A DNA stretch of 64,000 nucleotides from NCBI GenBank assembly GCA_003971905.1, contig RSEE01000099.1, forward strand, positions 164,981 through 228,980, written 5' to 3'. The notes under the pieces are model-generated. The model saw nothing but the letters and a program-made list of their open reading frames with translations. It was not told where the DNA came from and ran no database searches. Source of the DNA: Moniliella sp. 'wahieum' (taxonomy: Eukaryota; Basidiomycota; Moniliellomycetes; Moniliellales; Moniliellaceae). Positions 11,305-21,893 of the stretch are shown here, in pieces (position 1 is the first letter of the stretch; the number at the start of each line of letters is the position of its first letter). Both the position numbers and the translations under genes were made by a program.

Positions 11305-12239
11305 TTAGGCGGTTGGGGTGAGTGTCTCCTGGGCAGGCGACTCGACTTGTTGGTACGTTTTGGCCTCGGGTTCGTAGGTACGGTCATTGTAGATCGCCCG
11401 TTCGCGATGCGCTTGGAAAAAGGCGATCAAAAAGGGAACAAAGGCAGCGAGGCACCCCGGTCGCAGCCCACGACATCCACAGCGACTGACCAAAATGAAT
11501 GTTGATGCCTGCTGTCCGACCTTGGGCGCTATGCACCGTCTTCCGTGTTTCTGATACCACAGCGGTCCACATGCCGGCACCGACAGCGAGCACCGCCCCA
11601 GTGAGCAATGCCAGGGCCGAAGAGATGAGGTAGAATCCACTCTCGGACGCCAAGCCAGCAAGGAAGGTGACACCAGTCAAGATGGTTCCGACAAAGAGGA
11701 AGTAGAAGCCAACGCGGGAGTAGGTGTGGAGCCAATGCGTCTTCGACAGCTTGCCTGGTGTGGAAGAAGGGAGGCTCGAGGTTTCGTTGCCTGAGGAAGC
11801 GTCGGCAGTAGAGTGGCGATCGGATCGAATTGGTGTCCAAAGGTGCGATGGGAGCAGGCACGCGTGCCTGTCGTTCCGTCGCCACCACAAACGGAGTAGA
11901 GACCCCAGTAATACTGCTTTCGCAATCCGTGGTTCTCCAGTAGCGGCTGGGAAAGATCGGTGGCAAAAGTAGACCCAAGACCTGCGTCGGCCGTATTGAG
12001 ATGGCTTAGATCCAGATTGGCAATGTACAGGTTGCGGGCCACCATATTTTGCGTCAGCTGGCCCATGTTGACGAGCACCATGAGCGCAACGGAGGAGAAG
12101 AGGAGAAACTCGCCTGTGTGATGGTCAGGGTCGGAAAAGTCAGTTTTTCTCCCCTCGCACCAAGGCAGGGCATAGGCCAGTTCCGGCGCAATCAACAGGG
12201 AGCTGTGGGCGTACCGATGGCAGTGCTGAGAACGGGCAT
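11305..12239 (-). CDS. SUR7/PalI-family four-pass plasma membrane protein
   Basis: SUR7/PalI/Rim9 proteins sit in the plasma membrane, some in eisosomes, and some act in ambient pH sensing. Exon 1 is 12239-12215 (MPVLSTAI), the intron 12214-12114 (GTACGC..ACACAG). Exon 2 opens GEFLLFSSVALMVLVNMGQL (TM1). The first extracellular loop contains KQYYWGLYSVC, a family-type motif, and FGHQFDPI. Then come VGFYFLFVGTILTGVTFLAG (TM2), a GFYLISSALALLTGAVLAVG segment (TM3) and SLWMSWAATG (start of TM4). The tail ends AQETLTPTA. Two frame breaks (near 11850 and 11450) are taken as sequence error. Which SUR7/PalI subgroup it belongs to cannot be told. Confidence 0.78.
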
Positions 12240-13442
12240 GGTCGATTGGAGAAGACGGATACCGCACGGTTCTCTGGAAACGGGTCTGGAGGGTGTGAAG
12301 GTGGCGGGGAGATGGAGAGGAAGAGAGAAGGTTGGAGCTGGTCAAAAAACAAACCAAGACGGACCCAATACAGGGAGGTAATACCAGAGTGTATTAGGGG
12401 AAAGCAAAAGCACAGCAAAATCCAACTCGATCGATGCACCCGGGATCCAGAGCGCGCTGTGATCGATGATTGATGTTGTTGAGGAGGAGGATCGATGATG
12501 CCGATGACGGTAGATGGGCCGATGAAGCGGGGGTATAGAGCAGGGTAATGCCGGCAATGCAGGGCAACGCTTCCCATTGACGTCGACCAGCGACTGGCGG
12601 CCATCGGTGCTCTTTTGATCATCGGTCATTAATTCAGTGATCATCGCCCCAGAAATGTGAGCAGGGGTATGGATCCGGCACGGAGGCACTCTGCTCATGA
12701 TTGTCCCGAGCGTCAGAACTGCGTGCCGCTCTACGAGTGTGGCGGTGCGCGTGCTCCGAGCAGAGAGGCGGGCCAATGGCGGGATGGGAGGCAGAAGGGC
12801 GCACTCCGCCGTACAGTGCTGCCGCCCCGATCCAACCGGTAGCATCCCCTCCCCGCCACAGCGATCGACCAGCGCGGGGTACTATACAGGCACTGCAGCG
12901 TACTACTGGCCAAAGCCTAGTAACTACCCATCACAGTCGCCTAGTGCCTCAGTTCCATAGTGACCCAGTGGCCCGGTGATCCTCTCAGTGAGCCAAGTGA
13001 ATATATAGGTTGCCACCCTCTCTTTCTCTTGAAGAACGCTGGTCGTCCGAAAGGAACGATATCCACTTCGCAGCGCCCTGCAGAAGCGCACGATCGCCCC
13101 TGAATTTCACACTGACTCCTGTAGCTTATTAGGGTCAGGACGTCGGCACTACGCAGTTTATGTGGGCCGTATATACAGGTCGTCTCGCGAGTCGATGGCC
13201 ATCCTGTTGAACCAATGGTCTCGACCTTGGTCGACCTCTGCAGTTTGTGGTAACGCGTGATGCGGGGACGCCGAAAGCTGCATGTGACCCGTATGGCCCC
13301 TTTCGGTATTAGCAATCCGAATCACTAGGAGCCTGGACGAGAAGGATGCGCGTTAGCTTACAAGCTCGTGAAGGCTGAAGCGCTGAAGCAGCATCATGCA
13401 TCACGCATCCCGATGCATGAGGTTTGGATTGTCGCACGCGCC
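12240..13442. other. Intergenic, low-complexity
   Basis: It holds clusters of GATCGATGATTGATG and TGATCATCG-like words (12440-12645) and CATCATGCATCACGCATCCCG near 13390. Such words recur in other gaps of this window. No gene or RNA is recognised. Confidence 0.4.
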
Positions 13443-13447
13443 CACAC

Positions 13448-13658
13448 TGTCACAGGCCTAGCTAGCGATGCTGGCGATGGTCGATGGAGATGGCATTCAA
13501 GAGCTAAGGAGAGCTAGAGCTATGGGCCTTGATAGGCTCCTGGCCTGGAGGCCAGTGGAAACCCGTGGAAGGGTCGGAACTCACTGCCCCGGTGCACTGT
13601 GTGGATCGGGCCACGTGTCACTGAAGGCCGATGGGCTCTAGACCACTGGTGGTCAACA
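13448..13658 (-). repeat. 3' LTR of the copia element
   Basis: This is the downstream LTR in element sense. It matches 18507-18717 over its full 211 bp by eye. The terminal bases are TG..CA. The RNase H reading frame ends just inside it, at 13653. Confidence 0.95.
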
Positions 13659-15237
13659 CCCCCGCTGGCCAGAGGTCTCAGTGGCACGATGGAAGGTTGT
13701 AACGTCCTCAAGCTTGAGGCGAGGCAAGTTGGCCAGGAGTGAGACCTTAGTGGCTGGTTTGGTGAGGATGTCGGCCGGGTTCTCGTTTCCAGCAATGTGC
13801 GCGATTTTGACTTCGCCCGAGTCGACATGCTGGCGTACGTTGTGGTACCGGATGTTCAGCTCACGTAGTTTGCCCGTGCTGCCCACTTTTTCGGCCAAGG
13901 CAAGTGCCGCCATGTTGTCGCAGTACCAGTGTATGGGCTCGTCTGAGGTGATGGCACCGAGCTCCAGTAAGATGTTTTTAACGTAGTTCGCATCAATGAG
14001 GCCCTCATATCCCGCCGTATATTCGGCCGCAGCAGTGTTGGTGACGCTCTTGGGTTGACGCACGCTCCTCCAGGACACTGGAACCCCGTAGACGAAAAGC
14101 AGGCATCCCGACGTGGAACGCCATTGGTCAGGGTCTCCAGCCAGGTCGGCATCCGTGTATAGCGCGAGAGCGGGTGCGTCAGGCTCGGGTGTTAGTCGGA
14201 GACCGTAGCCCTTGGTACCGTAGAGGTAGCGGAGGAAGTTTGTTGCCGCAGCGCGGTGGGCCTTGGAGGGATCGGCAGTTGCTCGGCTTAGAGCTGAGAT
14301 GCCGAACAGCGCATCAGGGCGGCACATGCGGGCAGCCCACAGCCCAGATCCTACTTTGGCTTGGTAGTCGCGTCTCTCGGCGGGCAGTGCGGGCGGTTCG
14401 GGGTCGGTGCGCGCGGGGATCATCTTGCTGGGGTGGGGGAGGCCCATAACCAGGGGTGGCGGAACCTCATGTTTGGCAATGGATTCCTCAATGAATTTTG
14501 GCTGGCTAAGGTACAGTTTCCCGTTTATGGTGTCGTACTGGCAGCCAAGATGGTAGTGTAGGGGGCCGTTTCCCCGCACCTCGATATGGGTGTTGATCTC
14601 AGTGAGGAAGGAATCGTAGCGTGCGTGAGACGTGCAGGCGATGAGAAGATCGTCGGTGTGCACGGCAAGGAGGACCGTGTCGCCTTTACGGGGTCGGATG
14701 AACAAGCACGGCTCAGCCAGAGATTGTACAAAAACCCATGTCTCCGCGGAGCAAGTCACGGATGAATACCGCCCAGTTTGCGCCGGATTGGTGGAGGCCA
14801 TATAGGCTTTTCCGGAGACGCCAGACCTTGCCTTTTTCCTCGGGAAAGAATGGGGGTGGGCGGAGGTACACTTTTTCCGTGAGGGGAGCGTTCAAATAGG
14901 CAGAGTGCACATCAGCAGTGAAGAGGTGGAGGCCGAACTTTCCAGCAAGGGCGATAAGGCTGAGGATGGCAGGAGTGCGCACGGCAGGGGCGAATGTTTG
15001 TCCCCATGTGTCAGCATCCTGCTGGTGGCCCCCGGCAACGAGACGGGCTCGGTAGCGTAGGAAATTTCCGTCCGCGTCCGTTTTGGTGTTGATGCGCCAC
15101 AGACCAATCAGCAGCTGCGCGTCTGGAGGGGGCGTGACGACTTCGAATGTGCCGTAGCGGGCTAGGGTGTCGATTTCCGTGCGCATCGCCTCCAGCACTG
15201 GTTCGAATGAGGGGTTGATTGGAGGCCCTTCATTGTC
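13653..15237 (-). CDS. Copia pol, reverse transcriptase and RNase H part
   Basis: The upstream segment carries the copia RT start (EIDTLARYGTFEVV; WRINTKTDADGNFLRYRARL; DVHSAYLNAPL; KSLYGLHQSG). The next segment carries HTDDLLIA, corresponding to the catalytic YxDD site. RNase H hallmarks follow: YTDADLAGD, STSGCLLFV, AAAEYTAGYEG, DNMAALALAEK and LREL-IRYHNVR. The two segments are in different frames, joined at a five-base homopolymer (14730-14734) that is one base too long for continuity. The protein ends a few codons inside the LTR. Confidence 0.9.
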
Positions 15238-16800
15238 TTGGGTGCAACAGGTACTCCGTCCTTGGTGAGCTGGATGCGCTCGTGCGGCCCTGGCTCGCTA
15301 AGGGCGATCATCGCCTTGTATTCAGGCGGATGGAGACCGTCGCTGTACGCGGGCAGGGCAGTGTCGGGCAGTGGGAAGCGTAGGCCGATCGCAGGACTAC
15401 GACTACCGTCAGGGAGGGGAACCGGAGGCAGCGCGGCAGCGTGTGCGTGGAAGTCACCATCATGAGGGTCGTCCGCTACGGGGAGCTGTGCCCAGTCAAG
15501 GTCAAAACGGCGCTGGGGGTCCGGGCGGGGTACCGTCTGGTGGTGGGGGTGGTTGGATGGGTGTCGTTTTGTCTTGCGATGGTCGCGTCAGTATCAGTGT
15601 TGATTCTCGGTGGTGTGTTGGGATTTGCAACTTCAATTTTGTTCATTTTTTCTTCTCCCTTTTTGGTTTCAGTGTCAGTCATAGTTCTGTCAGGCAGGGG
15701 TTGAGCGGGGAAGCGAGATACGTCAGGCGGAAAGCGGTCGGGGAAAACCTCGTGGTATTGGCGCTGGGTCCACTTGTATGGTTTTGCCCATTGGGATCGG
15801 AACGTGCCCATGGACGGGTCGTACACAGCCCAGCGCCAACCCTTTGTACCTCGACCTGCGTCGTACCCGACGAGCATGGCTTCGACAGCCCGCGGACTGA
15901 GCTTATGGTCACGTTGGTCCTGGGCCAGGTGAAGGTACGCCAAGGATCCGAAGGCGTGCATTGGCAGCGGTGGGGGTGACCCCTTGTACAGCTCAGCCCG
16001 AGATTGTGTGCCCTGGCTGGAGATGTCGGTGGCATGAGGTTGTGCGTCCAGCACCCTGCCAGCAAGGCATCCTGCCACCAGTTTGATGTCGGGAGGCCCG
16101 AGGCGATGATGAGTTGGCGCGCGCGTGTGGTGATTGCCTGGATGGCTCGCTCGGCCACCCCATTTGATTGACTTTGGCCTGGTATGGTGGTTTCCGTCGT
16201 GATACCTTCGGATTCAAGGAACGGACGGAGTGCGCTGGTGAGCTCGGGGGCATTGTCTGTCTTCAAGATGCGAAGCAGACGGTCCTTTCCGATGCGTTGC
16301 TCGCGGGTGATGAGTTTTTTCAGCTCCGCCGTGGCTTGTCCTTTCGTCTTTAGGGGAACAGCGAAGGTGTAACGGCTCCAGTCATCAACCGCGACCAGGG
16401 CGTATCCATGTCCCATGCCAGTGATGCGAGGGAGGTCGACTACGTCGGCGTGCAGTACTTCGAAAGGACGTTCCGAAATGCGGCGGCCGTGGCGCGAAGG
16501 GTGGCTGGGCGCTTTGGCCAGAGCTTTTGTGCAGGTGGGACAATGCCAGAAGGGGCGGATGCGTCGGATTTGGGCAGGGCTGACGCGGAGGCTCGCTCGC
16601 GCGTTGGCGGTTAGTGTCGGGAGTAGGTCTAGCGCGGCGTGGTTGTACTGTTGGTGAACGTACATGACGTGCTCGATGGTGTTGGCTGCGGTGTGTTGGG
16701 TGGCGACGGCAGCTTTGGCCGCGTGTTCGTTTGTGGGTGTCGGTTTCGGGACGATGTTCAGCTTGTATGAGGAATCCGCGATTGGTGATATTTGCCATGC
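15238..16800 (-). CDS. Copia pol, integrase part
   Basis: It starts with the integrase zinc-finger-like region (HQQYNHAAL ... CPTC). The core follows: HADVVDLPRITGMGHGYALV, VDDWSRYTFAVPL, then KTDNAPEL and a downstream GITTETT..QSNGVAERA, which together give a D..D..E arrangement. The C-terminal part has LVGYDAGRGTKGWRWAVYDP. Frame changes occur near 16010 and between 15480 and 15240. It joins the protease part through a three-base run at 16791-16793. Confidence 0.88.
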
Positions 16801-17126
16801 TTGTCATTTAACCAGATACCTTTTCGGTGGGGGGCGAACCAGGATGCGTGGCCTGCGTCACTTATTTGCGCTACGCTCGTGAGATTGCTTGCTATGCCGG
16901 GGACGTATAGACTGCCGGGTAGGTCTACATGGATACATTTGCCGTCGGTACACTTGATACCGATGCTACATGTTCCGCGTCCACTGGCTTTAATATGTTT
17001 TCCATCAGCGATTTCGATTGAGCGGTTGCTGGGCTTGAGGGTTTTGAATACCCTGAGATCCTTCCAGATGCTAGGATCCGCGCCCGAGTCGTGACGAGAC
17101 TGGATGTCCTGGTTGCCCGCGAGTTC
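16745..17126 (-). CDS. Copia pol, protease part
   Basis: After the gag stop codon the same frame continues and contains DSGAD, the aspartic protease active-site motif. Family sequence follows (DLPGSLYVPGIASNLTSVAQ; GIWLNDK). The frame then closes until a one-base run change at 16791-16793. There is no ATG at the start, so in the intact element this part would have to be made as a gag-pol fusion. Confidence 0.8.
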
Positions 17127-18359
17127 CTATTTGTCAGATAGGGCAAGGTCCACAGACAGGGTCTCCCCTTCGGAGACGTCGTCTTCGGTGGCAATGTGCG
17201 CTCGCGCGGAGCTGTTGCGGTGCCATTTGTTGTTCGAAGGAACCCCGGTGTGGCCGGACGGCTTTCTCGCAAGAGCACCCCCGCTACGGGGAGATGCACC
17301 GGCAGGAGGACCCCCGCTATGCTGCTGGGATCCCGCGCTGTCGTGTTTGCCAGCGCCCGAGTTGGCGGTCCGGGGGTGACGGCCCCGGTACGGAATTCTG
17401 TACTCTGGGTCCGCTGGGATTCTCTCCACGTCTTGCATTGTCTCCGCCAGAGTCATGTGCTCTAGGCGGCGACGGTCACCAGGGTCGCGGAGGGCCCCGA
17501 CGAGGATACGGCGGAATTGCTCGTCCGACATCGGTGTGGTTGCGCTGATCCGGTTGCGGAGCGTCCCCATTTCAGATAGGAACTCGCTCCCGCTGCGCCG
17601 GTTTTGGTAGCAGTGGTGAAAGCGACTGGACAATTCATGATACGTCTTGCAGTCGACCGTACCGTATTTGTTTCGCAGGGCACGGAGCAAGTCAGCTGAC
17701 GTGTCAACGTTGTCCTGTGCAATAATGGCAGATTGAACGTCGTTCGGGAGGTGGGACCACAGAAGGTTCTGGAGGCGTAGATCGAGGGACGAGTCGTAGT
17801 GTGGTGACGATGGACCGGAGCGAACGATGTCCTTCGCGGCGGGGTGGATGCGGTCCAGGATGTTGAGGATGGAGGGCTCCCAGAGCACATATTCGGTGGG
17901 GTCGCGGAAGGCGTCCTTGCGCGTCGCGTTGGTACGCTCGATCTCTTTTGACGCGCGTTTCTCAGCGTGGCGAAGCTCGGCCATGTCCTCACTCGCGGAT
18001 GCAAGGGCCTCACGGGTGTTTTGCGGCTTCGTGAATTCAACGGCCAATACATATTTCTCCAACGCGAGGGTGAGCGTGTAGATCCAATTTTCCTTTCCGC
18101 CCGGTGTTTTCTTGCTCTTCGGTCCATACGCCGCCGTGTGTGCATCCGTAGCGAACGAGCGGCATGTGGAGCGGAGATTGTCAGCGCTGGTGGGCTTGAA
18201 CGCGCGGGTGCTTGCGAGGAGGTTGTCTCTGACGTCGGTGAGGGCCTGTTGCCAGGTCGGGTCGGAGACAGGGGTGGTGGTCGGTTCGTCGATGTCCTGC
18301 GCCTCTTCGATGACAGAGACTTCGGGAGGAGGGGTGTTTTCTTCCAGTTCGGGGGGCAT
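17127..18359 (-). CDS. Copia gag
   Basis: The first ATG inside the element (18359) opens a 410-residue frame beginning MPPELEENTPPPEVSVIEEA. It contains LALEKYVLAVEF, DRIHPAAKDIV and YQNRRSGSEFLSEMGTL, the helical gag region of copia elements. The tail is Gly/Ser/Arg-rich and basic and lacks a CCHC zinc knuckle, which copia gag usually has. It ends at a TAG (17129-17127), after which the protease motif follows in the same frame. Confidence 0.85.
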   Translation of the reverse strand: MPPELEENTPPPEVSVIEEAQDIDEPTTTPVSDPTWQQALTDVRDNLLASTRAFKPTSADNLRSTCRSFATDAHTAAYGPKSKKTPGGKENWIYTLTLALEKYVLAVEFTKPQNTREALASASEDMAELRHAEKRASKEIERTNATRKDAFRDPTEYVLWEPSILNILDRIHPAAKDIVRSGPSSPHYDSSLDLRLQNLLWSHLPNDVQSAIIAQDNVDTSADLLRALRNKYGTVDCKTYHELSSRFHHCYQNRRSGSEFLSEMGTLRNRISATTPMSDEQFRRILVGALRDPGDRRRLEHMTLAETMQDVERIPADPEYRIPYRGRHPRTANSGAGKHDSAGSQQHSGGPPAGASPRSGGALARKPSGHTGVPSNNKWHRNSSARAHIATEDDVSEGETLSVDLALSDK

Positions 18360-18506
18360 GGTGGCTGATTTTTCCTTTGTTTTTTTTTGAATTGGTTGGT
18401 GTGTGGTGCCGATGGTGGCGTTGGGGTGGTGGTGGTGACGGTGGGCGCCGATGGTGGTGCTGAGTATTGATCCTTTGCGCCAGTGGGGTGCTTCAGATTG
18501 TAGCTC

Positions 18507-18717
18507 TGTCACAGGCCTAGCTAGCGATGCTGGCGATGGTCGATGGAGATGGCATTCAAGAGCTAAGGAGAGCTAGAGCTATGGGCCTTGATAGGCTCCT
18601 GGCCTGGAGGCCAGTGGAAACCCGTGGAAGGGTCGGAACTCACTGCCCCGGTGCACTGTGTGGATCGGGCCACGTGTCACTGAAGGCCGATGGGCTCTAG
18701 ACCACTGGTGGTCAACA
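18507..18717 (-). repeat. 5' LTR of the copia element
   Basis: This is the upstream LTR in element sense, 211 bp, matching 13448-13658. It is followed outward by the second CACAC target copy (18718-18722). The element promoter should lie here, though I see no clear TATA box. Confidence 0.95.
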
Positions 18718-18722
18718 CACAC

Positions 18723-19863
18723 CGCCCGCACTAGGCACTGGGCAGTCTGTTCTGCGTTGTTTTTTCCGCAACAGCGAACACCTTCACTGCCCCGTGTCTC
18801 GCGCACATTCAGGATGCAACCTCATGCGGTAGAATCCAATCCAGCAGTCTACGTCTGTCCACCACTCTGCCAAGACGCCAACAACATTCAGTTGATTCGC
18901 ACATCCCATCTGGGCCCTCGAGCGAGCCTCGACCATCGCGATTCACGCGTGCCATACAATCTACCCAGAGGCATTCCGACGCAGTGACGGTCAGGTGACC
19001 CGCTGGCTGTCCCACCGGTCACGTGTAGATCTTTTTGAAGCCCCGATTTGTTTGCAATTTCAGGCGCCTTTTCACAGCGCTTTCACATCTCAACACAAGA
19101 AACGCTGCTATGTATGCCCAACTCTCTCCCTCCACTTATTTTTAGTTGAACGCCGAGAGAGGACGCGTTACTAGTTACTGCCCGCCCTGCAAAGCTTCGC
19201 GAAAAGAATCCCTTTGTGTATGCCCCTGCTCTTTCCCGTGGTCTTCTGTCGGAGGCAAGAGAGCAGAGTTGTTGTTAGCGTATTGCTCCACATGCGAGTC
19301 TACACATATAGATGCTAGAGAGACTGTGTATATTTCTTCCTCTCTCCAGGAACGAATATCGGAGGAGGAGAATTAAGTGCGCCGAGAAGTATACTTTGGC
19401 GAAAGTGTTGCCCTAATGGCACAGCCATCTATTTACCAGTAGCAAACAGCAGTTACCCTCCGCAGCATCCGCAGCCGGGGCGGATCCCACAGCCGGTGGC
19501 TCTCTCTACACACACATAGGACAGAGACAACGCGCGCTCTCTCTCTCTTTTACCGGTTATATAGTTCCTCGCTCGGATGTCAACATGTCAACCACGTTCA
19601 TCCGTGTCCCACGCGCTTCCTAGTGTACGGGACCGGCTGGCGAGAACCAGACGAGGGTCCGATATCCTGGCGATCCCCCTGGTTCCTTAACCTTGGTGGC
19701 GCTTCCAAGTAACCCCTGCAAGATGAACGATTCGGTTTAGACGTAGCGTTCCCCTGTCCCAGCCTTCAGCTCTGTCAATGAAATGGACGCAATCTAGAAA
19801 GAAGAACTAACTGTACAGGTATGGCACATGCCCTGTAGCGTATGATAGACACATCAATGAGAT
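18723..19863. other. Intergenic
   Basis: No recognisable gene. A CTCTCTCTC run lies near 19537-19549. Short open frames on both strands lack family features. Confidence 0.4.
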
Positions 19864-20060
19864 CTGAGACCTGGAGTCCTGATGGTCCTCGAGGGTGATG
19901 CAATCGCACTGGTGGTGGTAGTAGTCTAAGACAACATCAACGCCTACAGAGGACATCAAGCAGCGAGTCGCCACCAGGGGCTATGGCTGCGGAACAAGGA
20001 AAACCGAAGGGGAAAGCAACGGAACTGTGCTATCGGGGCTATCGGGACTGAAGGCACCTT
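19864..20060. repeat. Probable solo LTR of the second copia family
   Basis: From TGAGACCTGGAGTCCTGATG onward this segment matches the left LTR of the degenerate element at 53191 and, more weakly, the right one near 57458. Shared words include GGGTGATGCAATC, GTCTAAG, AACGCCTACA, AGCGAGTCG and CCACCAGGGGCTA. No internal element sequence flanks it. The right boundary is uncertain. Confidence 0.7.
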
Positions 20061-21893
20061 ATGACCGAAGCACACGATCCACCCGCGGGTGTAGCTCAAC
20101 AACTACATAATAGGCGCATGAGCACGAACCCACCGCGTTGATGACGCGATGACGTTGATGATGCCCCCCCGCATCGGAAAGTGCCGGGAAAAGGCAAGGG
20201 ACATATATTTTTGGGGAATGCGCATCATGTGCATCATGATGCATGATGGATGATCCTGTCAAAGTAGGTATATATAGGTAGCCGGTGGCCTTTCTGCATA
20301 CCTTTCGGAGAGCAACCATTGTGATCCTCTGACTCGAAAGGAACCCCCTGTTCCCTGTTGATACGCGGGCAACTGCATCTGCGGTCGGGCTAAGTGGGGC
20401 GAAAGCTCCAGACACAGCCTGTGAGAAAAACGCCGGATGCCAGGAATATGAAATGGTTACCCCACACTGAGATGGGGATGCGCTATCGGAACAAAGAGGC
20501 GGAGGTTGGGGCTGATGCATGATGGCGTTGATGCCGATGAACGATTGGTGGCGGGATCAATTTTCGAAGCTGCTGGGCCCAAGGCTTTACCATCAGTAGG
20601 TCTGGTGCGGACGGGATTTGATGTGAGGGAGATTCTGAGGCGTCTGAGCGCACCTGGGAAGAGCCCGAGATCTGATCTATGGATGGAACACTGAGTGTAG
20701 GACCGAGTACTGATTCATATTGATGGACGGAAGGGCGCACGCCATACGTAGTGCTGATGAGCTGTTGCTGTCCGCTTCATGGCGTGCTGCGAACAAATAG
20801 GGTTGGCCGCATCCACCTCCCCAATCACAGGTCACCGATCAGCAATCAGTGCATCGATCATCGATCATCGATCAGCTATCCCTCTTCTCCGCTGCTTCTG
20901 CCTGCGCCGGCGTTTTCAGCACTGGATATCTGACACCAACATGGCGTACACCCAGCCGTGACGGTGATGACCACGTTCGCAAGCCTTCTCTCCGCCTCGG
21001 CCTTCCTTCTCGCCGCGCGCGGGGGGCAGACTGAGATCTGAGATTGGGAAGATAAATTCTTGATCTAGATCCGTGCCCAGGCAGGGCACGCCAGCCCCCG
21101 CGGCTGGCCCGGAGTCAGAGGGAGTGCTGGTTCTGCGCCCGGCTTCAAGCTCCAAGCCTTGGCGCCTCGCTATCGGGCTGAGATGGCGGCATGTGCGGAG
21201 AGAGGACCTGCCGACCAGAGGCTGTCGGACATTATACCCTGCAAAGGCAATCTCGAGAACCCGTGCAAGCGCCAGTAGGCGATGCATGATGATGATGCAG
21301 AGCTGGTAGCCACCGCCGGATGCCCGCCTCGGGCGAGTCTGCTGGTCAGACACGCCGTCTGCATTGAGGCGTGGAAAAAACATCTCGACTCGTCCCGTGT
21401 CTGCTTGCCTCGCGCCCCCGAGCTGCCGCCGCCCAGCGCAGCAAGCCTCTGCCCACGCACCCGGCTGCGAGCCCTCCATTCGCCCACCCCACCCGGTCCT
21501 TTCCATGATGCATGAGGTATGAATCAGAGTATGAACAGGAAGATGATGTGCACGGTGCATGACGCTGACGACGGATGAAAAGCCAGTGACTAGTGACTAG
21601 TGACGCTTGAAGAGGGCGAGCGAGGAAGCTTGAAGTGCATGACGTGCGATGCCCCCCCGGCACGCGACCGTCTGCCCGGTTATTGGTCTGCACGTGTTTG
21701 GGGGATTATAGCATCCTCTTCCCTGCCAGCTCCCCTGTTACACTGGCAGCCAACCCGCGGCATCAGTACTAGTAGTAACCCCGTATATGTAACTCCTGTA
21801 CCTCTCTCTCCATATATATACCGCCACTTGCTCAGCACTCTCCCATCCCTCCTCTACCTTTCTTCCCCACCTTTCCTCTTCCTCCCTGACACG
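20061..21893. other. Intergenic, promoter-type repeats
   Basis: It contains CATCATGATGCATGATGGATGAT (about 20225-20255), CGATCATCGATCATCGATCA (about 20854-20874) and GACTAGTGACTAGTGAC (about 21588-21604). A pyrimidine-rich stretch of about 60 bp (21830-21893) immediately precedes the oxygenase ATG. No gene is recognised. Confidence 0.4.

Larger units (their letters stand above)
13448..18717 (-). mobile_element. Complete Ty1/copia LTR retrotransposon, 5,270 bp
   Basis: The element is bounded by two 211-bp LTRs (13448-13658 and 18507-18717) that look identical base for base. It is flanked by the 5-bp duplication CACAC (13443-13447 and 18718-18722). In its own sense (minus strand) each LTR begins TGTTGACC and ends GTGACA, the usual TG..CA form. 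Gene order gag, protease, integrase, reverse transcriptase, RNase H places it in Ty1/copia. Identical LTRs mean a recent insertion. Coding frames are nevertheless interrupted, which fits base-calling error at least as well as decay. A purine-rich GCGGGGG stretch abuts the 3' LTR. The sequence just inside the 5' LTR (GAGCTACAATCTG) would be the primer site; I could not match it to a tRNA. Confidence 0.95.

Noticed and set aside
17127-18512. Gag start extended upstream to 18512
   Set aside because: That start would be GTG and lies in the LTR; the first ATG is at 18359.
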